Assembly (NCBI RefSeq): GCF_011075055.1
Contig: NC_058143.1
Location: 18,550,930 to 18,614,929, forward strand
Length of the DNA: 64,000 bases
Source: Mangifera indica
Lineage: Eukaryota > Streptophyta > Magnoliopsida > Sapindales > Anacardiaceae
Direction of reading: 5' to 3'
Shown here: positions 25,360 through 37,137 of the stretch, one piece after another
How positions within the stretch are numbered: the first letter of the stretch is position 1
Layout of the letters: every line of letters starts with the position of its first letter
The notes under the pieces: generated by a model
What the model was told of the DNA's origin: nothing
Databases searched by the model: none
Seen by the model: the letters and a program-made list of their open reading frames with translations, nothing else
Translations under genes and position numbers: made by a program

Positions 25360-26179
25360 GGCCAAAGCACTAATTCCCACCTAAGTTTTGATGAGTTTAC
25401 AAAGTCCCAGCCATAGGATTTCAAAATTCCAAATACTTATCTATAGGCTATTACTCTTAACTAAAATAGAGAGTAAAATCATCATTTTATCACTAAACCT
25501 TAAGAATTTATATCCACCTTCCCCCCCCCCCCCTTTTCTTCATAATTTGAAAAAAAAAAAATTTCTACCCAAAAGTTTAGAAAATTCACTTTTACCCCCT
25601 AAAGTTTTTCTTCATTCTCCCATGACAGGAATCAACTACTGCCATCACCTAGCCATCTCAACATCTTCTTCTTTGGTCATCAGCCTTCCCACTCAAGTAG
25701 GTTTATCAAACAAACCGTCTTTGTTTGACAAAGAGTTTCTTTGTCTCTACAGTCGGACGAAGATGATTCATCTTTGTCTAGCCAACGCATCATCTTCATC
25801 TAGCCAAAGAAAATCTTTGTCTCTTGGTTTGTCTTTGTCTAACGAACCTGCTCTAGTGGAAAGGCCGACGATCTGAAAAAAAGCTGCGGAGGTGGTCAAC
25901 CTATGGCAACAACAGATTCTTGTTGCCGAAGAGTGAATAAAAAATTTAAGGGGAAAAATAAACTTTTCAAACTTTTGGGTAAAAGAAAATATTAGTTTTC
26001 CGAACTATAAAAGAGAAGAAAAAATGATATAAACTCTTAAAATTTTAAAGTTTTTATCCCTTATAATTAAAGATTTTGATTAAAGTTAACAGTCTATAAA
26101 TAGATGTTTAAATTTTTAAAACCCAAGAGAAAGACTTTGAAAATGCATCAAAACTTGAGTGAAAATAAGTCCTTCGGCC
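25360..26179. mobile_element. Non-autonomous Mutator-like element (MULE), 820 bp
   Basis: Long imperfect terminal inverted repeats: the left end (GGCCAAAGCACTAATTCCCA, then AAGTTTTGATG) matches the reverse complement of the right end (GGCCGAAGGACTTATTTTCA, then AAGTTTTGATG), with similarity continuing for about 100 bases. The flanking 9-mers TTAATGAGA (25351-25359) and TAAACGAGA (26180-26188) agree at 7 of 9 positions, which fits the 9-bp target duplication of Mutator elements. The core is richer in GC, with repeated TCATCTTTGTC/TAGCCAA motifs. There is no transposase frame. It shares a GTAAAATCATCATTTTA block with the element at 36292-37137. Confidence 0.75.
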
Positions 26180-26188
26180 TAAACGAGA

Positions 26189-27035
26189 GGATGGGGAGAG
26201 TGCGGGAGAAGCAGAAATAATTAGCCCAGCGTTCTCTGCTGCCAGTTGGGAGGTTAGTGAATAACGTACGTGCTAATCTTTAATACTTTCGTAATACGCT
26301 AATGCAATTTTTTTGGTAACATCAGAACGTTAAGAACTTGATCGTTCAAGTGGCGGCTATGAGAATCCAGGAGCTTGAACGTTTTAAGGTATAATTTGAA
26401 AGGAGAAACAAGAAGTTAGATGCGAAGCCGGGAAAGGATTATAATGGTGGAACAAAGATTGTACTAAAAGTAACTAATCCGATTCATGCAAAATAGTATT
26501 ATTTTAATTAAAACAATATGATTTTGATAAGTTACACACTGCCAGACATGAGCTAGATAATATAACACCCCATAGACTCAAGTTTAAACTTACCTAATCA
26601 AAATCATTTCAAACTCAATCAAAACTTACCACCTTGACTAGAATCCTACACTACCTATAGTAACTAGATATGGGTAGATTTGCAATACGTGATAATTATA
26701 CCATATATTTTCTGGACATGAAGATAATAATCCAACAGCAGATGGAGAGGCCCAACTAAGCATCCCAATTGTTTAGTCAAACTCAATCCAGTATCACCCT
26801 ACTCAAGCCACATGGGTTATACCGGTTTTATGTAGACATTATTCTAACAAAAGATGTGAAGACAACATAATACAAACAAAGCTTCTTTAAACTAGATTTC
26901 ATGAAGTTCCATCATCTAAATTAACTCAAACATTAATACGTTGTCCAGAAATTGAAAGAACAAACAAAAATTTGATCAACACAGACGTCCTTCACACCAC
27001 CAATAAACTAAGTATCCCAGCAACTGAAATATAGC
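26189..27035. other. Intergenic, no supported gene
   Basis: A possible exon-like open stretch at about 26324-26391 (preceded by CAG, followed by GTATAA) encodes VKNLIVQVAAMRIQELERF, which I cannot assign. The rest shows no gene; its right part is probably the 3'UTR and terminator region of RPS15. Confidence 0.4.
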
Positions 27036-28649
27036 TCACTTAAGGGGAATGAACCTTGAAGAATGGGTAGCACCAATACCAGGTCTACCGTGCTTGACAG
27101 GCTTGTATGAAATAGAAAATTCAGCAAGGTAATGGCCAATCATTTCTGGCTTGATTTCAACCTGATTGAAGGTCTTGCCATTGTAAACACCAATAATGCT
27201 CCCAATCATTTCTGGCACAATGATCATGTTGCGGAGGTGAGTGCGAACTGGCTCTGGTTTCTCACCAGGTGGAGCCTCTCTTTTCTGGTCCAAAACATCA
27301 AGTATTAATCAGAAACAGCTAGTATTTCCACTCAGAATCACAGTCAAAAGAACAATCTAACAAAGATTTCATAAGTAAAATTTCGACATATGAATCAGAC
27401 ATAAATATGTTTGATTCCACAAAAGAACACACCCAAACATAAAACACTACCATAACATAGATAGACATGCAGAAGAAAATCAAATAAAAACATATTTGCA
27501 ACCATACATGGCTTGATTTTGTTGATAACAATCAACTTCTAATGATAACAAATGATAGTTACTTGGCCACAGAATTAGAACAGATGACCATTTATTAAGA
27601 CTTTAAAAAAATCTTCCAGTCAATAAGTTAATTGCATTTTGCAACACCAATATCATGTGAATATCACAACCAGACCAGTCTCTTAGGAAGGAACAGTTAC
27701 ATACACTAAGCATATTAAAGCAGAGGTGTATTTGACACATGAGAAAAAAAATTCTATGATTACGGTAAGAAACATTCAGAACCTGACAAAATAATGTTGA
27801 TAAAAAATAAAATCCTAACTGCAAACAGATGTATACAACAAACTGAACTCTAATGGTCACATAATCAGTGATGGAATTTTGAGATACATAGTTCGAAATC
27901 CACATCAAATCTAGATCTTCCAAGGAATGAAGATAAGATCTTCCACACATAACAACTTCACAATGATGTTAACAACTCAGTAATACAGATGCACAAAGTG
28001 AAAGCCCTTGACATAAATTTGATCTTTTGAAAATTTAACTACAAGAACGATTACAACAAGTTCGCAGGTAAACAAGAAAGCTAAAAGAAATTCTTTAGCT
28101 GATTCAAAATAATGAACTTTGGTTGAAACAATAAAACAAGCAGTTTCACTCCGTTACTAATCACATAACATTATCCATAACTTGCAAACAGAACCATCGC
28201 AACATAATACTCAAGCATCAATCACCAAATATAAACCCTGAATGAAAAAACTATAATTAAAAATTATTACCGCCTTGCGAAGCTTCTTAATCAAAGCCAT
28301 GGGTTTCCTCTTCAAACCCCTCTGAAACCTAACCAAAAGGGAAACGTACATCAGAACACTTGGCCGAGACTATAAACACATACGAATTCAATGAATGCAA
28401 ATGTGAAAGAAGATTGCCTTCTGCGAGCGCGAGCAGTGAAGAGCTTGACAAGCTCGTCGGTGGACATGTCAAGAAGAGCATCCAAATCCACACCCCTGAA
28501 GGAGAACTTCTTAAACGTTCTCTTCTTTGGCTGCCCTGCAACCGCCACCTCAGTATCGACATCCGCCTTAACAAATACAAAGCAAACAATGTCAGGAAGA
28601 GTTAGCTTAAAAAAGACATGTACTCCAAGCATGTAACACAAATTACCAT
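27036..28649 (-). CDS. RPS15: Cytosolic 40S ribosomal protein S15 (uS19)
   Basis: Small-subunit ribosomal protein of the uS19 family, located in the 40S head near the decoding site. Exons on the minus strand: 28649-28647 (the ATG only), 28566-28418, 28328-28271, 27284-27036, giving 152 residues, the usual eukaryotic length. Diagnostic segments are [50 protein letters not shown] and the conserved C-terminus [18 protein letters not shown]. Two oddities: exon 1 contributes only the start codon, and intron 2 appears to use a GC-AG donor (AGAAG/GCAATC at 28417-28416), because only this junction restores the invariant RRRFQRG. Introns 1 and 3 are GT-AG; intron 3 is about 986 bp. A TATA box and telo-box-like motif lie about 100 bases upstream. 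Confidence 0.96.
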
Positions 28650-28750
28650 GGTCAAAGATTTGAGTAATAAGAAAAGCCTCCTGCTTGATCTGTGGCCGCT
28701 AGGGTTCTTCTTTTGCGGGGGTTGAGAAGTGTTGGCTATACAAGATGCGA

Positions 28751-28767
28751 TTTTTATATAGGGTTTT
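28751..28767 (-). promoter_or_regulatory. RPS15 core promoter: telo-box-like motif plus TATA
   Basis: Reading the minus strand, AAAACCCTA (28767-28759) runs directly into TATATAAAAA (28760-28751), about 100 bases before the RPS15 ATG. AAACCCTA-type boxes are common in plant ribosomal protein promoters. A second ACCCTAG lies in the probable leader (about 28702-28708). Confidence 0.6.
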
Positions 28768-30320
28768 GTAACCCTAGAACGAGGATGTCTAATATTTTGC
28801 AATTAAGGACCTATACTATTTTCTTTTTCTTAAAGATGGTCTTTGGACGTGATAATAATTCCAATCCGTCTGGGATGTGGGAAGACCTTAGGATAGAACA
28901 GTCCTTGCCAAAGAATGGAAAACTAGATTCATCTATATTTATATAACAATTAAGAGGAAAATTTTGTTGATTTAAACATCTATAAAATCATAGAGTAATT
29001 TTGTTATAAGATATTCAGATAAAACAAAATCGTTCATTATTTGTACACGCAGATTTATTCTATAATTTATTATATATATTTTAGAAACAAATAAATTATG
29101 TTTATAGTTAGATTTAAATCGAATTGAATTTAAAGACCTTAAACTTGTAATAATAAATTTGAGTTTGTTCGAACTAACTAGAGATATTTCTACAAAGTGA
29201 ATAATATTATTAGAGAAAAATTTAAATTAAATTCAAATTAAACTAAAATTTCGATTTAATTTTAATTAAAATTGAATCAAACTTTAATTTAATTCAAACC
29301 CAACTCTCCTTATATTGATTTCAAATATCAATAAAGATGGAACTTTAATGTAAAAATATAGTCCTTGTGTGTCTTAAATTTTTTACATGGGTTAAAAGAC
29401 TTAATTGTAACCCTCAATTTTGACACAATCTATGGGCTATGCAGGTCATATCCAGAGCCTTAAGGTTTGATTTGTGAAAAAAAAAAAATTAAAATACTTG
29501 AAAAATATTTAAAATATATAATAATAGTATGGTCTTAAAAAAACATTTAGAATGGCCTATTAAAATTCTACAAAAGCACGACTCAAAAATCTCAAAGGTT
29601 ATGACCTAAGTCCTATCATGTATGTTAACTAACACAACCCATAAGACTTGCCAATTAATGAGGCTATGACACGGCATAACCCATGAGTATAAAGGATCAC
29701 GCTAAATAAGCCGACACAAACCAACACAACCAATTGTCGGAATGATTCATTACTAAATAAATGCATAGCTACAAGTCCAGTGTCCTTGGACAATTACATC
29801 ACGCATCAATTGAAATTTATATTGTGCCGTTTTTAACCCTTTATAATTTTATTTGGATTATCCAGCTTTATAATAGTAAATTATGTCATCCATAATATTT
29901 TTAATCAAGACTAAATATATTTTTAAAAAATATATGACTCAGAAAAAAAAAAAACCCTCAAAAAGAGTTAAACAGTGTTCTTATAATCAAGGCAAAAAAC
30001 TAGGCCCAAAATTTTACACTTTAAATCCAGAGCAAAGTGGAAGTTACGTTAGCCCAAGATTTTATTTTTGGGCTACCCATCGCCAGTGCTAGTGAGGCAG
30101 CATCTGACATAGCTTGAACCTCCTTGGGGCATACAGGAGTATTGGTTCATACTCAAGCACAGTCCCAAATTCAAACGCCGCTTAGAAAGCACACTTTTAT
30201 CCTTTTATTTTGCTTGTAACTTCACTCGCGCAAACCGTCTATGGAACAAATCCAACGGATCACAATCACGATCTTCGTGAAACCAATCCAACGATCCAAA
30301 CTGAATCAACAATCCGAAAA
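28768..30320. other. AT-rich intergenic DNA between RPS15 and H1
   Basis: About 1.5 kb separating the two divergently transcribed genes. 29070-29330 is a low-complexity AT stretch with repeated AATTTAAATT/AATTGAA words, similar in texture to 34790-35230. No gene is supported; short open frames such as 28692-28946 and 29883-30092 lack any recognisable family signature. Confidence 0.5.
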
Positions 30321-30324
30321 TAAC

Positions 30325-30383
30325 GATCCGCGTGACTGTTATTCCGCCAATCAAAATCCGTATATCTCTTTATAAAACCCTAA
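30325..30383 (+). promoter_or_regulatory. Histone-type promoter elements of H1
   Basis: GATCCGCG at 30325-30332 is the reverse complement of the plant histone octamer CGCGGATC. It is followed by a CCAAT (30347-30351), a TATAAA (30371-30376) and a telo-box AAACCCTAA (30375-30383), about 60-115 bases before the H1 ATG. The arrangement suggests S-phase or proliferation-linked expression; this is inference from motif identity only. Confidence 0.65.
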
Positions 30384-30440
30384 ATCCATTTCCCTCCCTC
30401 ACCCATTTCAAATTAATAGTTCTGCATTTTTCAGATTGCA

Positions 30441-31134
30441 ATGGCTCCCGTCACCGCGAAGACACGCAAGGAAGGAACTGAAAAGGCAAAGAAAGCGGCA
30501 TCAGCTCCGAAGAAACTCAGGGCCCATCCTCCTTACTCTGAGGTAATATACTCTTGATTGATTTGTTATCTTGCCCTTAGATCTGAATTTCACGTGTGCG
30601 ATTTTAAATGGGTAGATGATCAACGAGGCGATTACTGCTTTGAAAGAGAGAACCGGCTCGAGCCAGATCGCGATTGCGAAGTTCATCGAAGAGAAACAGA
30701 AGGCTAATCTCCCTAACAATTTTAAGAAACTGTTGCTTGTTCAATTGAAGAAACTTGTTGCCGATGGCAAGCTCGTCAAAGTCAAGAACTCCTTTAAGCT
30801 CCCGCCTAAGAGTTCTTCTACCAACGCGGCCGCCTCTGTAGCCAAGAATTCGACAAAGGCCTCGGTCAAATCCTCTGCCGTCGAAAAGAAACCGACAACT
30901 GCCTCGATCAAAGCCGCCTCAAATAAGGCGACTCTTTCCTCCGCCAGCTCCGTCGCCAAAAAGCCGAAATCTGCCTCCACAAAGCCTGCCGCGAAGAAGT
31001 TGAAGACGACCAAAGCAAAAGAAGTGGCGGTGAAGTCGCCAGTGAAGAAGGTGGCAGTTGCGGCAAAGGCGAAGAAGCCGAAGAGCATAAAGTCACCAGT
31101 TAAGAAGGCGGCGGCGAAGAAAGGGAAGAAATGA
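30441..31134 (+). CDS. Linker histone H1
   Basis: Linker histone that binds the nucleosome dyad and linker DNA in the nucleus. Two exons, 30441-30542 and 30616-31134, give 206 residues. A short basic N-terminus is followed by the winged-helix globular domain at about residues 26-95 (HPPYSEMINEAITALKERTG, SSQIAIAKFIEEK, then LPNNFKKLLLVQLKKLVADG, KLVKVKNSFKL). The C-terminal tail is long and rich in Lys, Ala, Ser and Pro, with several KSPVKK and AKKPKS repeats, which are typical DNA-binding and CDK-phosphorylation motifs. The single intron splits the H1 domain between SE and MI, and its junctions are GT-AG. The exon 2 coding sequence is GC-richer than its surroundings, as usual for histone genes. 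Confidence 0.96.
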
Positions 31135-31377
31135 GTGGCTTGTTTGTTTGTTTGTAGTGGTAGATTTGTAAATTTGTTGACGATTCAGGGTTTGTTTAGG
31201 CATTGATGTATAGCTTCGGCTTGGTTTGAAATCATTGTTTGACAGGAATGCTAATGCAGTTGGATTGAATTTACCGTAATTTGAATATCTTGTTTGAAAT
31301 TTAAGACTTTTACAGAAGAAAAGCTTGAACTAATCTGAACCATCCAAAATAAAAATTCCCAACAGAGTGAAACACAC

Positions 31378-34300
31378 TTAATATTTTTCGATTTTCTGGA
31401 TCGAATTTCTTAACTCCATTTGAATGCTGGCTCTTGAAGGTGACAAAACAACGTCTTTCCAAATAGAACCGGATTCAAAAATGGGGTTCGGATCTGCATA
31501 GAGTTCATATACGGACTCTGCTTTGTCATTCATGTTGCTCACTGTTGTCAAAGCTTTGATACGATTAGGATCAACTAGAAGATCGCTGTCTCCATCTTTC
31601 CATGCTATGAGCTGCATTGCAATTTAATAAAATATTATGTTAATTAATATGAACCAAATTGTTATGCGTCTGTGTGGATTTACCTTTGGTGGGCTGCCTA
31701 TGGCATTTGTGCAGTAAAGTTTGGCATGGTCAACAAGCTTGACATATCTTGGAAACGCACTTGCAAACCTCTTGTGAGACTTTAACTGTGAATTCACCCT
31801 CACAGCTCTTCTTACCATTATCGCTCTCCTAATAAACAGCACATTTCATCCATTTTGATTATGAGTAGTTTTATTGTTATTGTTATTTAGATACTAAGTA
31901 GGTTAACAGTGAATTGAATTGAAGATTTAGTTTTGTATTGTCTACCTGATGCCTCTAACAACAGCCAGGTAAGCATCACAGACGACTCCCACCAACTCTA
32001 TTCTGTATGGTTTCCTGGAAGCAACACAATTTTCCTGGACTTCATCTTCTTTAAGTTGTTCCCAGTAATTTTCAGTAATGCTGCCATCGTCATTTACTTT
32101 GTATCCCACACCCATTCGATATTTATGCTTGTGAACGTTCCTTGCCATGGCGATGGTCTGCTCAACAAAAGGCTCCCATGACAGTGTGCCATCCATAATC
32201 ACATCTCTCCCTTCATTAAGTGCTGTCACTAAAAGGGAAGAAGCTGCATCCGTGGAGGATTGGTGCACCTGAAGCATCAAAGGTTTAAGATAAATTTGTC
32301 AATGTCAAAATATTGAATTCAATAAAGTGTGTACCAGTTCAGCAGTTTGAAGCATGTCAGCGTGATGCCCTGTAGAACTAAGGGCTCTGTAAATAACATC
32401 CGTCTCTTTGAACGCATCTGCCTCTACCACCACTGCGTTTGTTGCTGCTACTGACCAGAATGGCCTGTAAAATTCAGATATTACATTTGGATGATAAAAA
32501 GGTTAAATTACATATAATATGGCGAAGAATATAGAGTGGAAAAGTAGAGGTTACTCTTTCATAATATCTTTGAGGACAGTGCTCTTGCCGGCTCCCATGC
32601 CACCACCCATAAATAGCAGCACTGGACTTCTCTCACTGAGAGCAACCGGAGCCATGACCTCCGTGCAATTGGATTCGCCGTCGCCTCGAATCGCCTTCAT
32701 CTCTCGTACCAACGTTGAGAAAACCCTTGTCACCTTCAAATCTTTAGTCACCTTCTCAAATCTCCGTTCCCTGTCACATCAAATTGACAATCCATCTTAT
32801 GAAGCAAACAAAATAAATATCATGAATAAAGTGGAAAAATGATGTTTTTTCAGTAGTGATGTCCGTCTTCACCCACTACTAGGCCCCTATGTCAATAAAA
32901 CAATATAAAATTGGATAAGATAAGAACGATAAAAAGTTGAACCAACAGAACCGAAGGGGAAATCATCGCACCATAACCACTGCACGTGACTTTCCTGTAC
33001 AATCATATCTTTACCGTTTAAACGCACATGAATTAGTGTTTGAACCATCATAAACGATTTTAGATCTAGTCGGTGCTCCTTTACATAATTCTACACATAA
33101 ATAATAATGTTTTATTATATAATTAAATAATTAAAAATAAAAAATAATATTTAATCATATAATAATATATTATTATTTATATAAAAATAATCATATAATA
33201 TTATAAAATTAAATAACTTTAAATTAAAAAATAACTTAAACTTATCATCTCTTTTATATATATATATATAATTTCTCAATTTGTTATTCAAATTAACTAA
33301 GGTTTTGATCATATTATAGAATAGAGATTAAGGGGTAACAATTTTAGTTCCCTAAATCTTGGGTGGAAAGATATTTTGCTCTTGAATAAAATTACAAATA
33401 ATGTAAATGGTAAATATTACACATTTAACATATGCACTTTAACTGTTTAATCGATTAAAGAAAATCACCTATAAATAGAAAAAAATCGTGAAGTACGTGA
33501 TTACATTATAATATGTAAAGAATTCAAAATAAGAATTTAAAATTAAACCCTAAACATTTAAAGTGGAATTTATTTATACCCACTTGCAATTGGTATAAAT
33601 AAAATTATAGAAATGGCCCCATGCACAGGGTATAATTGATTATCTTATTTATATTTTAAGAAATAAACATATAATATTGGAGACAACTTAATAATGAAAA
33701 GAATTAATTAAATCAGTTGGTGGTCGACCTTATCATTTATATTAATCTTGAAAATTAAAAAAAAAAAAAAAAAGAAGATAGGAAAGATCCAATGAAGGAA
33801 AGAGAAAGTCACCTAGTTGCTTCCATGAACAAGTTCTTCAGCTTTGTTTTCTTCTGATCAGATTCAACGTTCAGAAGCTGCAGCAGCAGGCCCCAAATTT
33901 CAGAAAAAGACCAGAAATTGAAGAAAGTCACATGCTTGTAGTTCTAATTAATTGTCTACCTGACTGATCATATCAGAAGCGTGGCTCCAATGAAATGCAA
34001 AATAACTAAGAATGCATCTGTCAAGCTCTTCAATCAGCTTCACACAAAGAGATTCACCCCCTGGTTCATTAGAGAAAAATTCATAGATGCTCTCTTCACA
34101 CCCTTTTGTTTTGTTTAAATAATCGTAAGCTAATTTGCATAGCTGAGGGCATTCATCTGCATCTGCTAATCCTATTTGTCTCACTGCACCAATTCATATA
34201 ACATATAAGAAACCTTAAAAAGAAAGAAAGAAAGAGATTTGAGAAATCTTATTTTATTTAGATATACCTACCAACGTAATGCGAAAATCTTTCAAGGTTT

Positions 34301-34563
34301 CCAAGACGGCCGGATTCTGTTCTGTCTAGACGTGGAATGATATATTGATCTTTTTCTGATTCGAACTCGTATCGGCGGCGGTAATGATTAGCTGCGGCAG
34401 CCGAGATGGCTCCGATGAAAGAAGCAGCAAGGATGCGAGAGATGATTGCCTTGTCATCCCCACCATCTAATCAAAGTTAGAGTAGAAATTAGTGAAGTTA
34501 AAAAGAATAAAAAAGGAAGAAAGTGGATTTATATTATGAGCAAGCAAGCTTACCAAGCTCCAT
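31378..34563 (-). CDS. Zeta-toxin-domain P-loop protein
   Basis: Plant P-loop NTPase with a zeta-toxin-type kinase fold; the plant family is of largely unknown function and the bacterial name does not imply toxicity here. Nine exons on the minus strand: 34563-34554, 34466-34272, 34183-33960, 33877-33813, 32770-32555, 32464-32335, 32268-31946, 31828-31684, 31611-31378, giving 513 residues. The N-terminal part (about 1-160) has a hydrophobic Ala-rich segment at 14-32. The Walker A motif GGGMGAGKST is at about 220-229 with Lys227. It is followed by VVEADAFKE, then DGTLSWEPFV and KYRMGVGYKV, all typical of the plant family. The last 130 residues have no motif I recognise. All junctions are GT-AG and phases close exactly, which supports the model. 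The ATG is the first in the model; an upstream start cannot be excluded. Confidence 0.88.
33100..33235. repeat. Dispersed AT-rich palindromic repeat (degenerate)
   Basis: Lies in intron 4 of the zeta-domain gene. Arms of ATATAATTAAATAATT and TTTAATCATATAATAATATA type flank an AAAATAAAAAATAAT core. It appears to be a nested or rearranged member of the dispersed family. Confidence 0.4.
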
Positions 34564-36129
34564 CTTAAGTTCTTTCAAATGCAGAAAATCCGATCTCCCG
34601 AAAAATGCGGTTGAACTTTTGTCCAGCTCTGATGTAAGGATAGGGAGAGAGCAGGACAAGATAGTGGGGTCTGTTTGTGTTGTGGGGTCATTTTAAGATA
34701 GTGGAGGTTTGTGGGCATATTCTTTACGCCAAGTCACTATTTCCCACCCAAAATAAAGTTAGTTTCGCCAAAACTACGTATGGATATGAACCAGATCAAA
34801 CTAAATTTGAATACCTTTTAGCTCATTAAATAAAAAATAATTTGATTTAAATTTAATTCAAATTTATTAAACTAATATTAGGAGGGTTTGATTTTAATTA
34901 GAATAAAAATAATTTGATTTAAATTTGGTTTGAATTTATGATTCAAATTTATGATTCGAATATATGACTTATTGATAAAACGATGTCATTTAACAATTAT
35001 TTAACATAATTTAAATCAAACTATGAGCTAAATTTTAATCGAAAAGAATCATTTATCTAGTTTATGAATCAAATCAAATTAAGTTTTCTATAACTAGAGT
35101 TTAACTCAATTTTAAAACTAACTGTGCCTCTTAATTGGAACTTGATTTATACTTAAAATAAACAAATTTAAATTAAATTAAATCAAGCTAAATCAGCTTT
35201 CATTCCTAAATCAGTTAAATTCCTAGCCAGCTCTAAAACCAAAGTTTATTTTAGAATAAAAGATTTTCTCCAATTAAGATTGAAAAATTAATTAATTAAT
35301 TATTAAAATCAATTATTAATTTTTAGACCATTTTATTTAAATTTTATAATAAAAATGTAATATAAGACATCGATGTTATATTTTTATAAATTTAGTAAGG
35401 ATAAATAAATATTTTTTTATTTTATTTAATAAATTGTTATAATCACTTCATATATTTTAAAATTATAATATAATATATATATCTCTTTTTTTTTTTTTTG
35501 TATATTTTGGGATGCAATTATTAATTGAGAAACTATTGAAAGATATTAAATTATAAAAATTTCAAAAACACTCTTAAACATTTTTTAAATTTAAATAAAC
35601 CTTTTTAAAATTTTTATTAATACCACTAATATTTTTAAAAATTATGATTTATTTCAAACATATAATTATATATCATTGACATTTCTATTTATATTTATAT
35701 CAATAATTATTTCATTATTTGTAATTAAAATTAATATAAATTAAAGTATAAATTATCTGATAAAATTTTTTAAGTGAAGTTTTAGTTAGCTTGAAGCTTT
35801 TTTGTAGTCTCAATAATTTTATAAAAAAATTAACATAATTTAGTGAAAAAAAAATAGACAGATGAGAAATTGAGTTTTTCAAACATAATGGGTGGGAATA
35901 TTCTTCATCAAACCTTGGGTGGGTGACTTACTTTTTTGGACTCCCTGAAGTCAAACAGCAACACATACTCTCAAAAATATCACTTTCGTCCTTCGGGGAT
36001 GGAAAATGAGCAAAATACAAATCAAAATGTTTTATATTAAAAAAATATAAAATTTATATTTTATTAAAAAAATATTGTTTTCATATGTTTGGTGTGTATT
36101 AGAGTAACGATATGTATACATATTTTTAA
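34564..36129. other. AT-rich intergenic upstream of the zeta-domain gene
   Basis: Holds the promoter of the minus-strand gene, then low-complexity AT-rich DNA with repeated AATTTGATTTAAATTT words. ACTATTTCCCACCCA at 34736-34750 and the inverted TGGGTGGGAATATTC near 35890-35904 resemble Mutator-like ends and may bound an old element. No gene is supported. Confidence 0.45.
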
Positions 36130-36238
36130 ATATAATTGAATATACATATGATGTGTTATTCTATAATTACGTGTTACTTTATCCTTAATTCAAAATCATC
36201 AAATTATATAGTAACACATTATCTGTGCACTCAATTAT
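36130..36238. repeat. Dispersed AT-rich palindromic repeat
   Basis: Clear hairpin: ATGATGTGTTATTCTATAATT on the left pairs with AATTATATAGTAACACATTAT on the right, around a TTACTTTATCCTTAATTCAA core. It lies just left of the Mutator-like element. Confidence 0.65.
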
Positions 36239-36291
36239 GTATTAAAAAGTTTATAAACATAGTTTTACTGTATAAGTTATCATAAATATTA

Positions 36292-37137
36292 GGGAAAATG
36301 ACTATTTCCCACCCATTGTTTAGCCCCATTTCAAAAGTACACCCCTGCTAGATGAAAAACCCAAACACCCACCCAAAGTTTAATCTGTTTGCTCCACCCA
36401 CATATTTTCTGTTAGATGAAGGGGTAAATTCGTCATTTTATCAATAATATTAAATAATTAAAATTTTATCTCATTTTCCCCCTGTTAATTTGAAAAACTA
36501 ACATTTGTCCCATAAATTAAGTTTTAAAAACTTCAATTTTTTCCCCTGAAATGCAGCCACTTTTTCCGACGACGGCGAAAAAGTTTTCGTCCAGAGGTCG
36601 ACCACCTCTAGAAGATGATCGTTGTCCAAGAAGGACGACTGTCGTCCAGATCTGGATGACAGACGACGCTTCGTCGTCTAGATCTTTGGACGACGAATCG
36701 TCATCCATTCTGGAGGACGAAGCGTTGTCCAGTCTGGACGACGTTTCGTCGTCCATTCTAGATGACAAGACGACGAGCGTCGTCCAGAGAATGGACGAGC
36801 CTTCGTCACTCTCCCTCCAGCCACGTCGTCGACGGTGGCCGGAGGGAAAATGAAAAAAAATTAGGGATTTGAGGGGGTAAAAGTCACTTTTTAAAGTTTA
36901 GGGATGGGGGTAAAGTGTAACTTTTAAAATTGGAGGGGGAAAATACGATAAAATTATATCAGTGGAATGTAAACAGTAAAATGATGATTTTACCCCTCTA
37001 TTTAATGGAGAATTTAACGGCAGTTGTGGGTGGATGCAAACAGATTAAACTTTGGATGGGTTTTTGGATTTTTCATCTGGTGTGGGTATGCTTTTGAGAT
37101 GGAGACTAAACAATGGGTGGGAAATAGTCCTTTCCCC
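36292..37137. mobile_element. Non-autonomous Mutator-like element (MULE), 846 bp
   Basis: Flanked by a perfect 9-bp target duplication TAAATATTA (36283-36291 and 37138-37146). Terminal inverted repeats run about 150 bases: the left end begins GGGAAAATGACTATTTCCCA and the reverse complement of the right end begins GGGGAAAGGACTATTTCCCA, both continuing into CCCATTGTTTAG and later AAAGTTTAATCTGTTTGC. The internal 36550-36850 is GC-rich and built of CGTCGTCC/GGACGACG repeats, so both strands give low-complexity open frames (DDE/SSS and similar). There is no transposase. The perfect target duplication implies a fairly recent insertion. Confidence 0.88.

Noticed and set aside
25388..25876. 162-codon plus-strand frame
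   Set aside because: It spans the inverted-repeat end and repeat core of a Mutator-like element, includes a poly-C/poly-A run and shows no domain.
30741..31088. Minus-strand 115-codon Phe/Ala-rich frame
   Set aside because: It is antisense to the Lys/Ala-rich histone H1 tail, a composition shadow.
31378..34563. Reading the zeta-domain gene as part of a toxin-antitoxin system
   Set aside because: It is a nine-exon eukaryotic gene with no adjacent partner, and the P-loop domain is common in plants; no transfer from bacteria is suggested by the flanking sequence.
36551..36853. 100-codon frame rich in DDE and SSS, plus a matching minus-strand frame
   Set aside because: It lies wholly within the GC-repeat core of the Mutator-like element and is low complexity on both strands; no start context or domain supports a gene.
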